A DNA stretch of 46,677 nucleotides. It comes from an uncultured Oscillospiraceae bacterium (lineage in GTDB: Bacteria; Bacillota; Clostridia; Oscillospirales; Oscillospiraceae). Made by a program: the position numbers and the translations under genes. Below, in pieces: positions 1 to 8,353 of this stretch. The stretch's first letter is position 1, and every line of letters begins with the position of its first letter. The notes below the pieces were generated by a model, which worked only from the letters and a program-made list of their open reading frames with translations, did no database searches and was not told the origin of the DNA. The stretch is taken from positions 100,140 to 146,816 of the forward strand of contig CAJTPV010000003.1 in assembly GCA_910578505.1 (NCBI GenBank), in the 5' to 3' direction.

Positions 1-60
1 CCCGCCGGGGCTTCGCCCCGGACCCCACCGCCTTTTGAAAAAGGCGGGCGAAAACTTTTG
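1..60. repeat. Twin-hairpin intergenic element, possibly a dispersed repeat
   Basis: Two hairpins lie back to back at the window edge. The first has arms at 5-11 and 15-21 (CCGGGGC / GCCCCGG) with a 3-nt loop. The second has arms at 28-36 and 39-47 (CCGCCTTTT / AAAAGGCGG). They lie downstream of plsX on its strand and contain no ORF that looks real. The layout resembles the REP-like or terminator-like elements scattered through GC-rich Clostridia. Only one copy is present here, so calling it dispersed rests on general knowledge. Confidence 0.4.
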
Positions 61-61
61 T

Positions 62-87
62 TCAGGCATGTGTATACACATGCCTGA
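62..87. terminator. 26-nt perfect palindrome downstream of plsX
   Basis: Positions 62-87 form an uninterrupted 26-nt perfect palindrome with centre GTATAC and outer arms TCAGGCATGT / ACATGCCTGA. It begins 19 nt after the plsX stop. A transcript of plsX could fold it into a strong stem. The following bases (ACAAAAGTTTTC on the minus strand) are not a classic U-tract, so it is either a weak terminator, an RNA 3'-end stabiliser or a protein-binding site. Confidence 0.45.
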
Positions 88-105
88 TGGGGGGTATGGG
101 GGCTG

Positions 106-1128
106 TTAACGGTCCAGCTTCATGAAGTTGATGTTGGCTTCGATTTCGGCTGCCAGGTCCGCTTTTACCGCCGCTTCCGCCTGGTACACCGCATTCTCGA
201 TGGCCCGTGCGCTGCTGGCCCCGTGGGCCTTGATGACAGGCTTCTGCAGCCCCAGAAACGGCGTGCCGCCGATGGTGTCCGGATTCAGCCTGTCCTTGAA
301 TGCCGTCAGCCCGTCCTTGACCAGCAGCGCCGCCAGTTTTGTTTTTATGCCCTGCATGAACATGCCCTTCAGCTCTTTCCCCAGGAAAGAGGCGGTGCCC
401 TCGATGGATTTCAGCATGATATTCCCTGAAAAGCCGTCCGCCACCACCACGTCGCAGCCGCCCTTGATGGCCTCCTTCGCCTCGATGTTGCCGATGAAGT
501 GCAGCCGCCCGTTCTCTCCGACCTCCTTCAGGACCTGATAGGCCTCCTGCCGCAGATGGTCCCCCTTGGAGTCCTCTGAACCGATGTTCAGCAGGCCCAC
601 CCGCGGATTGGACAGCCCCATGGCCTTCGATGCGTAAAAGCTGCCCAGATACGCAAACTGCACCAGATACTCCACCGTGCACTCCGCGTTCGCGCCGCAG
701 TCTACCAGGACCATACCGCCTTTGGCGTTGGGCACCACCGGGGCCATCGCCGCCCGGCGGATGCCCTTGACCCGCTTCACCAGCAGCGTGCCGGCGGACA
801 GCAGCGCCCCCGTGCTCCCGGCGGACACAAATGCGTCCCCCTCCCCGCTCTTCAGCAGGTTCAGCCCCACCGTCATGGAGGAGTCCTTCTTGAGCTTAAA
901 GGCGCTGGCCGGGTCGTCGTGCATGTCGATGACTTCTGTTGCGTTTACAAGGCTCACGTTGCCCGGCAGGCCCTTCCCGCCGCACTGCGCCGCCGCCTTC
1001 TTGACCTCCTCCTCTTTTCCCACAAGCACAATGGTCAGGTCGGAGCGCTTCCGCGCTGCGGCTACCGCCCCCTTGACAATCTCCAGCGGCGCGTGGTCGC
1101 CGCCCATGGCGTCTACAATGATCTTCAT
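106..1128 (-). CDS. plsX: Phosphate acyltransferase PlsX
   Basis: PlsX is a peripheral membrane enzyme that converts acyl-ACP to acyl-phosphate, the donor used by PlsY in the first step of phospholipid synthesis. The 340-residue product has the usual family length and opens with the family signature DAMGGDHAP. It also carries the GSTGALL stretch near residue 105 and a DGFSGN motif near residue 232. It starts 17 nt after trmFO ends, so the two are probably co-transcribed. fabD and acpP, common neighbours of plsX in Firmicutes, do not follow before the window ends. The call is firm. Confidence 0.96.
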   Translation of the reverse strand: MKIIVDAMGGDHAPLEIVKGAVAAARKRSDLTIVLVGKEEEVKKAAAQCGGKGLPGNVSLVNATEVIDMHDDPASAFKLKKDSSMTVGLNLLKSGEGDAFVSAGSTGALLSAGTLLVKRVKGIRRAAMAPVVPNAKGGMVLVDCGANAECTVEYLVQFAYLGSFYASKAMGLSNPRVGLLNIGSEDSKGDHLRQEAYQVLKEVGENGRLHFIGNIEAKEAIKGGCDVVVADGFSGNIMLKSIEGTASFLGKELKGMFMQGIKTKLAALLVKDGLTAFKDRLNPDTIGGTPFLGLQKPVIKAHGASSARAIENAVYQAEAAVKADLAAEIEANINFMKLDR

Positions 1129-1145
1129 TCTTCCCCGCCCTTTCT

Positions 1146-2474
1146 CTATGTCTCTGCGGTACAGCCCCGCAGGATTTCATCCCGCAGCCCGTCAAGAATG
1201 GCAAGGGAGCGGTTAGATATTTCCATGTTTTTGTTCCGTTTTCCCCGGACACGGTGGTCCAGAGGCGCAATGATGCCGAAATTGATGTTCATCGGCTGGA
1301 AATCCCCTACTGTGTGGTCGGATACGTACAGACCCAGGGCCCCAATTGCGGTCTCCCGCGGAAAGTCCACCGGCGGCAGGCCCAGCATCCGCCGCGCCAG
1401 CTCCACCCCCGCCAGAAATCCCGACGCGGCTGACTCCACATAGCCCTCCACCCCGGTCATCTGCCCGGCAAAGGTGATCTCCGGCCTGCTTCGCAGCTGA
1501 TAGTACCGGTCCAGCAGCCGCGGGGAATCCAGATACGTATTGCGGTGCATCACGCCGCAGCGCACATACTCCGCGTCATGCAGCGCGGGGATCATGGAAA
1601 ACACCCGCTTCTGCTCCCCAAACTTTAAATGCGTCTGGAATCCCACCAGATTGTAGATGGACCCTTCCGCGTTGTCCCGCCGCAGCTGCACCACGGCGTA
1701 GGGCTCCCGCCCTGTCGTGGGGTCCTTCAGCCCACGAGGCTTCAGAGGGCCGTAGCGCAGGGTGTCCTCCCCCCGCCGGGCCATCACCTCCACAGGCATG
1801 CAGCCCTCGAAGACGCTCTTATCCTCAAAGCCGTGGACCTCCGCCTCCTCAGCCCCGCACAGCTCCCGCCAGAACGCCTGGTATTCGTCCTTTTCCAACG
1901 CGCAGTTGATATAGTCCGCCGTCCCCTTGTCGTACCGGGACGCAAACCATGCCCGGGACAGGTCGATGCTCTCAAAGGCCACCAGCGGCGCGGCGGCGTC
2001 AAAGAAGTGGAGCGTGCTGCTCTCGCCGCCGATGAGGCCCATCAGGTGCTCCGCCATGGCGTCGCTGGTCAGCGGGCCGGTGGCCACCACCACCTGCCCC
2101 TCCGGCAGTTCGGTGGCCTCCCCCTCCACAACGGTGATGTTGGGATGGTTCCGGATGGCCTCCGTCACATATTGGCTGAACCCGAACCGGTCCACCGCCA
2201 GCGCGCCCCCGGCCTCCACGCGGGTGGCGTCGGCGGCCCGCAGGATGACGCTGTCCAGCCGCCGCAGCTCTTCCTTTAAAAGGCCCACGGCGTTCTCCAG
2301 ACCAGCCCCCCGCAGGGAGTTGGAGCAGACCAGCTCCGCAAAATATTCGCTTGTATGGGCCGGGGACATCTTCTGCGGCTTCATCTCCCGCAGCGTAACG
2401 GCCACGCCCCGTTTGGCCAGTTGATACGCGGCCTCGCATCCCGCCAGCCCCGCGCCGATGACTGTTGCTTTCAT
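1146..2474 (-). CDS. trmFO: Methylenetetrahydrofolate--tRNA-(uracil-54-C5)-methyltransferase TrmFO
   Basis: This is the folate- and FAD-dependent enzyme that makes ribothymidine at U54 of the tRNA T-loop. The 442-residue product starts with a Rossmann dinucleotide-binding motif (GAGLAGCEAA, residues 8-17). It includes the family block around GEDTLRYGPLKPRGL and the GQMTGVEGYVESAASG segment near the C-terminus that contacts FAD. Its ATG overlaps the stop codon of the upstream XRE regulator gene (ATGA at 2471-2474). That is unusual and implies translational coupling to a gene that appears to be a recent neighbour. topA-trmFO adjacency is common in Firmicutes; here an insert separates them. Confidence 0.96.
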   Translation of the reverse strand: MKATVIGAGLAGCEAAYQLAKRGVAVTLREMKPQKMSPAHTSEYFAELVCSNSLRGAGLENAVGLLKEELRRLDSVILRAADATRVEAGGALAVDRFGFSQYVTEAIRNHPNITVVEGEATELPEGQVVVATGPLTSDAMAEHLMGLIGGESSTLHFFDAAAPLVAFESIDLSRAWFASRYDKGTADYINCALEKDEYQAFWRELCGAEEAEVHGFEDKSVFEGCMPVEVMARRGEDTLRYGPLKPRGLKDPTTGREPYAVVQLRRDNAEGSIYNLVGFQTHLKFGEQKRVFSMIPALHDAEYVRCGVMHRNTYLDSPRLLDRYYQLRSRPEITFAGQMTGVEGYVESAASGFLAGVELARRMLGLPPVDFPRETAIGALGLYVSDHTVGDFQPMNINFGIIAPLDHRVRGKRNKNMEISNRSLAILDGLRDEILRGCTAET

Positions 2475-2677
2475 TTTGTATCCGTCCTGCCTACTAAATA
2501 GTCGATTGAGACATGCAAATAGTCAGCTAAAGCAATTAGTCCCTGAAAATCTGGATATCGCTCGCCTGATTCGTAATACTGATAAGCTCGCATTGTAATA
2601 CCTAAGTGTTCACTGATAGCTTTAAGCGTTATACCTCGTTCAATACGAACCTCTTTTAGTCTTACTTTAAATTCCAT
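2471..2677 (-). CDS. Small XRE-family helix-turn-helix transcriptional regulator
   Basis: The 68-residue product is essentially a single HTH_XRE domain of the Cro/CI fold (KEVRIERGITLKAISEHLG, then the recognition helix around MRAYQYYESGERYPD). The family ending LADYLHVSIDYLVGRTD is present. I chose the ATG at 2677 because it follows an AAGAGGAT ribosome-binding site and begins the conserved domain; a longer reading frame upstream lacks both. A TATAAT on the minus strand (2694-2699) is a candidate -10. The gene diverges from a DUF6809-like gene and shares its control region. Its stop overlaps the trmFO start, so it may now lead the trmFO-plsX transcript. Function as repressor of the neighbour or itself is inferred. 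Confidence 0.88.
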   Translation of the reverse strand: MEFKVRLKEVRIERGITLKAISEHLGITMRAYQYYESGERYPDFQGLIALADYLHVSIDYLVGRTDTK

Positions 2678-2686
2678 AAAATCCTC

Positions 2687-2716
2687 TTGACAAATTATAT
2701 TGCTCATAGTTATAAT
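2687..2716 (+). promoter_or_regulatory. Sigma-A type promoter of the DUF6809-like gene
   Basis: A perfect -35 TTGACA (2687-2692) and a perfect -10 TATAAT (2711-2716) are separated by 18 nt, directly upstream of the small plus-strand gene. The -35 lies next to a minus-strand -10 candidate (2694-2699), so the two divergent promoters interleave. Confidence 0.8.
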
Positions 2717-2717
2717 A

Positions 2718-2746
2718 GAACGAAAGGTTCGTAGAACCATATGTTC
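2718..2746. promoter_or_regulatory. Candidate tandem operator: four GAAC/GTTC half-sites
   Basis: Two dyads of identical geometry, GAAC-N5-GTTC, occupy 2718-2730 and 2734-2746, with 3 nt between them and centres 16 bp apart. They start 1 nt after the -10 hexamer and would cover the transcription start of the plus-strand gene. For the divergent XRE gene they would sit in its upstream promoter region. This is the arrangement expected for a dimeric XRE repressor binding cooperatively. Assignment to the adjacent regulator is inference. Confidence 0.6.
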
Positions 2747-2765
2747 ATAAAAGGAGTTGCTTACC

Positions 2766-3035
2766 ATGACCGACACATTAAAAGACATCATTGATGCTCT
2801 TTCCCTGTACAGCAGCGAGTACCTAATTCCCGACTACCTGGCGGAGACCCCGGACTACCGCTCGCACTGCAACGCAGCCTCACGCAAACACGCCGTGCTT
2901 CAGGAGCTTCTGACCCCAGAAGGCCGAAAGCTTCTGGATGAGTTCAGCGCAGCAAGAGACAACAGTCTGTTTATAGAACTGGAGGCCAATTTTCGCGCCG
3001 GACTGGTGATCGGAATGCATCTGTCCCGGTTGTGA
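2766..3035 (+). CDS. Small DUF6809-like hypothetical protein
   Basis: The 89-residue product is acidic and probably all-helical. It starts TDTLKDIIDALSLYSSEYL and ends AGLVIGMHLSRL. It resembles the short DUF6809 proteins of Clostridia, often found beside small XRE regulators, but no function is known to me. The ATG at 2766 follows AAGGAG (2751-2756) with 9-nt spacing; an in-frame TTG at 2757 is too close to that site. It converges with the Uma2 gene, leaving only 9 nt between stop codons. Its promoter carries a four-half-site operator. The gene is probably part of a mobile accessory insert. Confidence 0.75.
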   Translation: MTDTLKDIIDALSLYSSEYLIPDYLAETPDYRSHCNAASRKHAVLQELLTPEGRKLLDEFSAARDNSLFIELEANFRAGLVIGMHLSRL

Positions 3036-3044
3036 CAGCGCGAT

Positions 3045-3608
3045 TCATGCAAATATTTCGGACAGGTCGAGATAACAATCCTCCAAAACATTGACCATGA
3101 CCTTATCCCCTTCCGAACCAAAATGTTTGGCGGAGTAGTGGCCGTCTTCCAGCAGAAAAACCTGAACATCCTTGTTGGCCGGGTCAACGATCCAGTATTC
3201 ACGGACGCCCGCCCGCAAATAGAGATTGAACTTGGTAAGGAGGTCATGCCGCCGGGTGGAGGGAGAGAGGATCTCAATAATGAGGTCAGGCGCTCCCTTA
3301 CAGCCGATATCGTCCAGTTTCTTGGGGTCACAGATGACAGAGATGTCCGGCTCAACCATCGTGTCCACATCATATGGAGAATCGCCATCTTTCTCAAACA
3401 GGCGGACAGCAAAGGGCCGGGCATAGACCTTGCATTCTTTATCCCGCAAATAGTTCGCTAATTGACAGACGAGTCCGCCCGATACTTTTTGGTGTATCCG
3501 CAGTGTCGGAGCCATCATAACGGGAACTCCGTCAATCAGCTCAATCCGTTCGCTCTCGTCCCCAGCCTGTATATCAGCCAAGTTATAGCGCTTCTCCTCC
3601 AGCAGCAT
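3045..3608 (-). CDS. Uma2-family (DUF820) endonuclease-like protein
   Basis: The 187-residue product matches the Uma2/DUF820 family of PD-(D/E)XK nuclease fold proteins. The key segments are EPDISVIC (about residue 88), GAPDLIIEILSPSTRRHD (residues 105-122) and the paired REYWIVDP (about residue 135). These supply the acidic and Lys/Glu-type catalytic positions. The family is abundant in cyanobacteria and some Clostridia, and its physiological role is not established. The start lies 14 nt after the topA stop, so it probably rides on the topA transcript. It is likely accessory DNA between topA and trmFO. Confidence 0.85.
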   Translation of the reverse strand: MLLEEKRYNLADIQAGDESERIELIDGVPVMMAPTLRIHQKVSGGLVCQLANYLRDKECKVYARPFAVRLFEKDGDSPYDVDTMVEPDISVICDPKKLDDIGCKGAPDLIIEILSPSTRRHDLLTKFNLYLRAGVREYWIVDPANKDVQVFLLEDGHYSAKHFGSEGDKVMVNVLEDCYLDLSEIFA

Positions 3609-3622
3609 CGTAAAATCCCCCC

Positions 3623-5929
3623 TTACTCCGCTTTCTTGGCAGCTTTCTTTGCCGTAGTTGTCTTTTTCGTGGTGGTACTCTTTTTTGCTGCCGTTGTCTT
3701 CTTTGCAGTAGTGGTCTTCTTAGCAGCCGCTGATTTTGTGGTTTTCTTCTCCGTTCCGGCGGTCTCGGCCTCGCCCTCCGCGGCGGCGGTCTTCTTCCGA
3801 TACCCGCCCCGCTTCTCCTCGGGGGTGAAGTTGCTGCACTGCTCATTGATGCAGAAGGGCTTTTTGAACCCTCTGCCGGACTTTTTGAACATAGTCTGTC
3901 CGCACGCCGGGCAGTCGTCGGCCACCGGGATGTCCCACGTCATAAAGTCGCACTTTTTGCTCTCGTCCTTATTGGTGAGATTTTCGCAGGCATAGTAGGT
4001 GTATCCGTTGCGGCTGGTCTTTTTCAGGATCCGCCCGCCGCACTTGGGGCACCGCCCCGGCATGGCCACCACCAGCGGCTTGGTAAACGTACAATCCGGG
4101 TACCCCGGACAGGCCAGGAACCGGCCGAACCGGCCGCTTTTGATGACCATGTTCTTGCCGCACACGTCGCAGATTTCGTCCGACTCCTCCGCCGGGATTT
4201 TCAGCCTTACGCCGTCCAGGTCCTTTTCCGCCTGCTCCAGCTCCGCCTTAAAGGGGCCGTAGAACTCCCGCAGCAGCTCCTTCCACTGCTTGCTGCCGCC
4301 CTCCACATTATCCAGCTCTTTCTCCATGGACGCGGTAAACTGGGTGTCCACGATATCGGAAAACTTGTCGTGCATCAGCCCGTTGACCACTTCCCCCAGC
4401 GGCGTACTGCGCAGGTATTTCCCCTCCTTGATGACATACTCCCGGTCCAGGATGGTGCTCACCGTGGGCGCGTAGGTGGAGGGCCGGCCAATGCCGTTTT
4501 CCTCCATGGCGCGGATAAGGCTGGCGTCCGTATACCGGGCGGGGGGCTGGGTGAAGTGCTGGTCCTTCTGGAAGCTCAGCTTCTGCAGGGATTGGCCCTC
4601 CTCCAGCGCGGGCAGCTTCATCTCCTTTTCCTCGTCCTTTTTCTCCTCGTCCCTGCCCTCCACATAGACGGCGGTGTAGCCGGAGAATTTCAGGCTGCTG
4701 CTGGAGGCGCGGAACCCGTGCCCCGCCGCCTCCGCCTCCACGGACACGCTGTCGAACACGGCGTTGGACATCTGGCACGCCACGAAGCGGCTCCAGATCA
4801 GGCGGTACAGGCGGTACTGGTCGCTGGTGAGGTCGCTCTTCAGCTGTTCCGGGGTCAGGTCCACGCTGCTGGGCCGGATGGCCTCGTGGGCATCCTGCGC
4901 GCCGGCCTTGGTCCTGTAGGTCCGGGCCTTGCCGGGGTAGTATTCCTGGCCGTAGCGGCCCAGGATAAAGTTTTTAGCGGCGGATAAAGCCTCGTCGCTC
5001 AGCCGCAGGGAGTCGGTACGCATGTAGGTAATGAGGCCCACGGTGCCCTCGCCGGTGACGTCCACGCCCTCATAGAGCTGCTGGGCAATGGCCATGGTGC
5101 GTTTGGGGGTCATATTGAGCTTCCGGCTGGCCTCCTGCTGGAGCGTGGAGGTGGTAAAGGGCGGCGCGGGAGAGCGCTGTTTATCCTGGCGCTTCAGGGT
5201 TTTGACCGTAAAGGCGGCGTTTTCCACGGCGCTGATGACGGCCTCCACGTCCTCAATGGAATTGAGCTCCTTTTTTTTGCCCTTTTCCCCGTGGTAGCGG
5301 GCCAAAAAGCTGTTTTTTTCCGCTCCGTCGGTGCTCAGCCGAACGTCCAGGGACCAGTATTCCTGGGGCTTGAATTCCGCGATCTCATGCTCTCTGTCGC
5401 AGACCATGCGGGTGGCCACAGACTGCACCCGCCCGGCGGAGAGGCCCCGCCGGACCTTCTTCCAGAGCAGCGGGGAGAGCTGGTAGCCCACAATCCGGTC
5501 CAGAATCCGCCGGGCCTGCTGGGCGTCCACCAGGTCCTGGTCGATCTCCCTGGGCGCGGCGATGGACTCGTTGACCACGCGCTTGGTAATTTCGTTGAAG
5601 GTGACCCGGCGGGCCTTGTCGTCCCCCAGGCCCAGCAGCTCCTTCAGGTGCCAGCTGATGGCCTCGCCCTCCCGGTCCGGGTCGGTGGCCAGGTAGACGA
5701 CCTGGCTGCTTTTCGCGGATTTCTTCAGGTCGTTGATAATGTCTTCCTTGCCCTTGATGGGGCGGTAGTTTGGTTCAAAATCGTGGTCAAGATCCACGCC
5801 CAAGGTGCTCTTGGGCAGGTCCCGCAGGTGGCCCATACAGGCCTTCACCTGGTAGCCGGGTCCGAGATATTTGCCGATCGTCTTTGCTTTGGCGGGAGAC
5901 TCCACGATCACGAGACTCGTTTTTGCCAT
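3623..5929 (-). CDS. topA: DNA topoisomerase I (TopA)
   Basis: This is a type IA topoisomerase that relaxes negative supercoils. The 768-residue product has an N-terminal Toprim domain (LVIVESPAKAKTIGKYLG, residues 6-23) and the catalytic Tyr in GLITYMRTDS near residue 300. Three C-terminal zinc-ribbon modules follow (CDVCG...CPGYPDC; CPKCG...C; CPACG...C). The last roughly 45 residues are a low-complexity Ala/Thr/Lys tail built of repeated KK(T/A) units, likely a DNA-binding extension that raises processivity. The start ATG follows AGGAGG with 5-nt spacing. dprA lies 85 nt upstream on the same strand, so trmH-family, dprA and topA form one transcription unit. Confidence 0.97.
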   Translation of the reverse strand: MAKTSLVIVESPAKAKTIGKYLGPGYQVKACMGHLRDLPKSTLGVDLDHDFEPNYRPIKGKEDIINDLKKSAKSSQVVYLATDPDREGEAISWHLKELLGLGDDKARRVTFNEITKRVVNESIAAPREIDQDLVDAQQARRILDRIVGYQLSPLLWKKVRRGLSAGRVQSVATRMVCDREHEIAEFKPQEYWSLDVRLSTDGAEKNSFLARYHGEKGKKKELNSIEDVEAVISAVENAAFTVKTLKRQDKQRSPAPPFTTSTLQQEASRKLNMTPKRTMAIAQQLYEGVDVTGEGTVGLITYMRTDSLRLSDEALSAAKNFILGRYGQEYYPGKARTYRTKAGAQDAHEAIRPSSVDLTPEQLKSDLTSDQYRLYRLIWSRFVACQMSNAVFDSVSVEAEAAGHGFRASSSSLKFSGYTAVYVEGRDEEKKDEEKEMKLPALEEGQSLQKLSFQKDQHFTQPPARYTDASLIRAMEENGIGRPSTYAPTVSTILDREYVIKEGKYLRSTPLGEVVNGLMHDKFSDIVDTQFTASMEKELDNVEGGSKQWKELLREFYGPFKAELEQAEKDLDGVRLKIPAEESDEICDVCGKNMVIKSGRFGRFLACPGYPDCTFTKPLVVAMPGRCPKCGGRILKKTSRNGYTYYACENLTNKDESKKCDFMTWDIPVADDCPACGQTMFKKSGRGFKKPFCINEQCSNFTPEEKRGGYRKKTAAAEGEAETAGTEKKTTKSAAAKKTTTAKKTTAAKKSTTTKKTTTAKKAAKKAE

Positions 5930-6014
5930 TCCATCCTCCTGTGCACCGGGTGGGAAGCGCCTTTCCCCGCTCCAGCCGCCCGGCAGCGTGATATATTGCG
6001 AAAAATAAAGCGTA

Positions 6015-7211
6015 TCAGTTCTCCAGCGTCACGGCAAGGGAAAACCGCTTGCCGCTCTCCTCGCTCACGCGCTGCTCCAGCTGCAGCATGGTCAGCGCGG
6101 ACAGGACCCGCTGGGTGGGGAGCTGGGTTTCATCGATGAGGTCGTCCAGCTGCACTGTGCGGCCATTGAGGGCCCGCAGGATCTGGAGCTGGTCGCCGGA
6201 CAGGCCGTGCTCCCCGGCAAGGTCCAGCACCGGAAGGTCCGGCGGGGCCGGCTTTTTCTCCTGTGCAGGGGCCTCCTCCCCTCCGCCGAACCGGCGGGCC
6301 TCCCCGCGGCGCACGTCCCGGATCTTATGGGGATACTGTCCCACATAGTGGTTCAGAATATCCCACACATCGGTAATCACGCCCGCGCCGTCCCGCAGCA
6401 GGCGGTTGCTGCCGGTACAGTGGCTGTCGTCCATATGTCCGGGAATGGCGAACACATCCCGCCCCTGCTCCAGGGCGTGGTTGGCCGTAATCAGCGTACC
6501 GCTGGCCAGCGGGGCCTCGATCACCACAGTTGCCAGGCAGAGGCCGCTGATGATGCGGTTGCGCACCGGGAAGTGACCGCCCCGATGCTCTGTGCCCGGC
6601 GGGTACTCGGACAAAATCAGCCCCTTTACGGCGATATCCTCATACAGGAACCTGTTTTCCTTGGGATAGACGATGTCGTGGCCGCCGCCGATGACGGCTA
6701 TGGTAAAGCCGCCGGCCCGCAGCGCGCCGCGGTGGGCGCAGGCATCTCCCCCGGCGGCCAGCCCGGACACGATCACCGCGCCCTGGGACGCCAGCTGATA
6801 GGCCAGCTTTTCCCCCATCTCCATACCGTAGGCGGACACCCGCCTGCTGCCGACCATGGCAATCGCCACCTCGTCATCCATCCGGGGGATCTTTCTCCCC
6901 TGGGCATAGAGGACCATAGGCGGATCATAGATATTGCGGAGACGGTAGGGATAGGCGCTGTCCTGAATAGTGACGACCTGCAGCCCCAGGCGGTCGCAGT
7001 CCCCCAGGATTTTGTCAGCGCCGCCGAGGCTTTTGTTTTCCAGCGACTCCGCTGCCGGGCGGGTCATCCCCTCTACCAGCATGTATTCGGCCCTGTCGGC
7101 GTGATACAGGCTGTCCAGATCGCCGTTGAAGTGGCTCAGCAGCGCCAGCTTCATCTGGCTGTTCACCCGCGGAAGCTGCGACAGCCACAGCCAATATTGC
7201 AATGCTGCCAT
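6015..7211 (-). CDS. dprA: DNA-processing protein DprA (Smf)
   Basis: DprA loads RecA onto incoming single-stranded DNA during natural transformation and is widely conserved even in species not known to be competent. The 398-residue product has a helical N-terminal region and a Rossmann-like DprA domain (MVGSRRVSAYG, then IVSGLAAGGDACAHRGAL, and EAPLASGTLITANHA). It ends in a winged-helix domain (about residues 330-398). I start it at ATG 7211, which follows AAGGAG, rather than at the longer upstream reading with no site. It begins 13 nt after the upstream methyltransferase gene. Confidence 0.95.
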   Translation of the reverse strand: MAALQYWLWLSQLPRVNSQMKLALLSHFNGDLDSLYHADRAEYMLVEGMTRPAAESLENKSLGGADKILGDCDRLGLQVVTIQDSAYPYRLRNIYDPPMVLYAQGRKIPRMDDEVAIAMVGSRRVSAYGMEMGEKLAYQLASQGAVIVSGLAAGGDACAHRGALRAGGFTIAVIGGGHDIVYPKENRFLYEDIAVKGLILSEYPPGTEHRGGHFPVRNRIISGLCLATVVIEAPLASGTLITANHALEQGRDVFAIPGHMDDSHCTGSNRLLRDGAGVITDVWDILNHYVGQYPHKIRDVRRGEARRFGGGEEAPAQEKKPAPPDLPVLDLAGEHGLSGDQLQILRALNGRTVQLDDLIDETQLPTQRVLSALTMLQLEQRVSEESGKRFSLAVTLEN

Positions 7212-7224
7212 CTTGTCTCCTTTC

Positions 7225-8010
7225 TCAATCCCGCGCAAAGCGGTCCTGGGACTGGCGGAGGCCCTCCCACAGGAGGACTGCCGCAGCCGCAGCCGCATTC
7301 AGCGACTCGCACCGCTCCCGCATGGGGATCCGTACCGTCCCTCCGCAGCTGGCAAGGGCTTCGCTGCTCAGCCCTCTTCCCTCGCTGCCAATCATCACCA
7401 CAGCCGCCCCCAGGTCCGCCTGCCGCACATCCGCCGCGTCCGGACGCAGAGCGGAGCCCAGCAGCGGCAGTCCGGAATGGCCGCTCAAGGCCGCCAGCTC
7501 CTCCAGCGTACACCGCCAGGCAGGCAGCCGGAACAGCGCGCCCATGGACGCGCGGACGGTCTTCGGGTTATAGAGGTCCGCGCAGCCGGGCAGCAGGAAC
7601 AGTCCGTCCGCGCCGAAGGCGTCGGCGGTCCGCAGGATCGTCCCCACGTTTCCCGGATCCTGCACCCCCTCCAGCGCCAGATATCGTTTTCCCACCAGGC
7701 GCTCCGGCGGGGACTGCTCCGGCAGCAGAGCGGTAAACAGCGCGCCCTGGGGGGCCTCCATGGGGCTGATGGATCTCATGACATCCCCCGGCACCTCCAC
7801 CAGCCGCACGCCGCCGGGCAGCTCCGGCAGCTCCGCGCCCGCCGTGCAGACAACGCACTGCAGCGCGGCTTTCCAACAGACGGCCTCCCGCAGCAGCTTC
7901 ACGCCATCCCCCAGGTACTCCCCGCAGTCCAGCCGGTAAGAGCGGGAGGACGCCAGTTTTCGGATATGGGTCATCAGGGGGTTGGTGCGGCTGGTAATGC
8001 GCTCTGCCAT
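7225..8010 (-). CDS. TrmH/SpoU-family RNA 2'-O-methyltransferase
   Basis: This is an S-adenosylmethionine-dependent RNA ribose methyltransferase with the trefoil-knot SPOUT fold. The 261-residue product has an N-terminal substrate-binding domain starting ITSRTNPLMTHIRKLASS. The three SpoU motifs follow: QDPGNVGTILRTADAFG, VVMIGSEGRGLS, and IPMRERCESLNAAAAAAVLLWE. The nearest family members act on 23S rRNA, but the exact target cannot be read from sequence. It is the first gene of the minus-strand topA operon and has a strong promoter upstream. Confidence 0.88.
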   Translation of the reverse strand: MAERITSRTNPLMTHIRKLASSRSYRLDCGEYLGDGVKLLREAVCWKAALQCVVCTAGAELPELPGGVRLVEVPGDVMRSISPMEAPQGALFTALLPEQSPPERLVGKRYLALEGVQDPGNVGTILRTADAFGADGLFLLPGCADLYNPKTVRASMGALFRLPAWRCTLEELAALSGHSGLPLLGSALRPDAADVRQADLGAAVVMIGSEGRGLSSEALASCGGTVRIPMRERCESLNAAAAAAVLLWEGLRQSQDRFARD

Positions 8011-8085
8011 AGTCAGGCCCTCTTTTCAACATTTTATACAATGGAGCCCTGTCCAATTCTTCCTTCGATCACATGTCGTTTTCCT

Positions 8086-8114
8086 ATAATAAATGTATCG
8101 CCCCAACTTGTCAA
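8086..8114 (-). promoter_or_regulatory. Promoter of the trmH-family/dprA/topA operon
   Basis: On the minus strand a perfect -35 TTGACA (8109-8114) is followed after 17 nt by TATTAT (8086-8091), in the AT-rich region about 75 nt upstream of the methyltransferase start. Spacing and hexamers fit a housekeeping sigma-A promoter. Confidence 0.75.
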
Positions 8115-8353
8115 GCCACGGTTTTCATCTTTTTTCCCCGTTCACCCCCTACAAAACCCGAAAATATGACAAAGTTCTGATGGATTATACAAAGCCGTCC
8201 TCTATTTCTCCCGCAATCTTTATCCATAACCACTATAATTGAGAAAATCTGTAGGAATGCACAAAATCAGACAGCCGGCCCAGGGATACGGGCCCCCGGG
8301 AGCATCGCCATATCCGCAGCCCCTCCCTGGGGCAATCCAGGTGAAAATAGCTG

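Noticed and set aside
8234..8239. TATAAT as an extra upstream mdh promoter
   Set aside because: No acceptable -35 at 16-18 nt; the perfect promoter at 8354-8382 is a better candidate.
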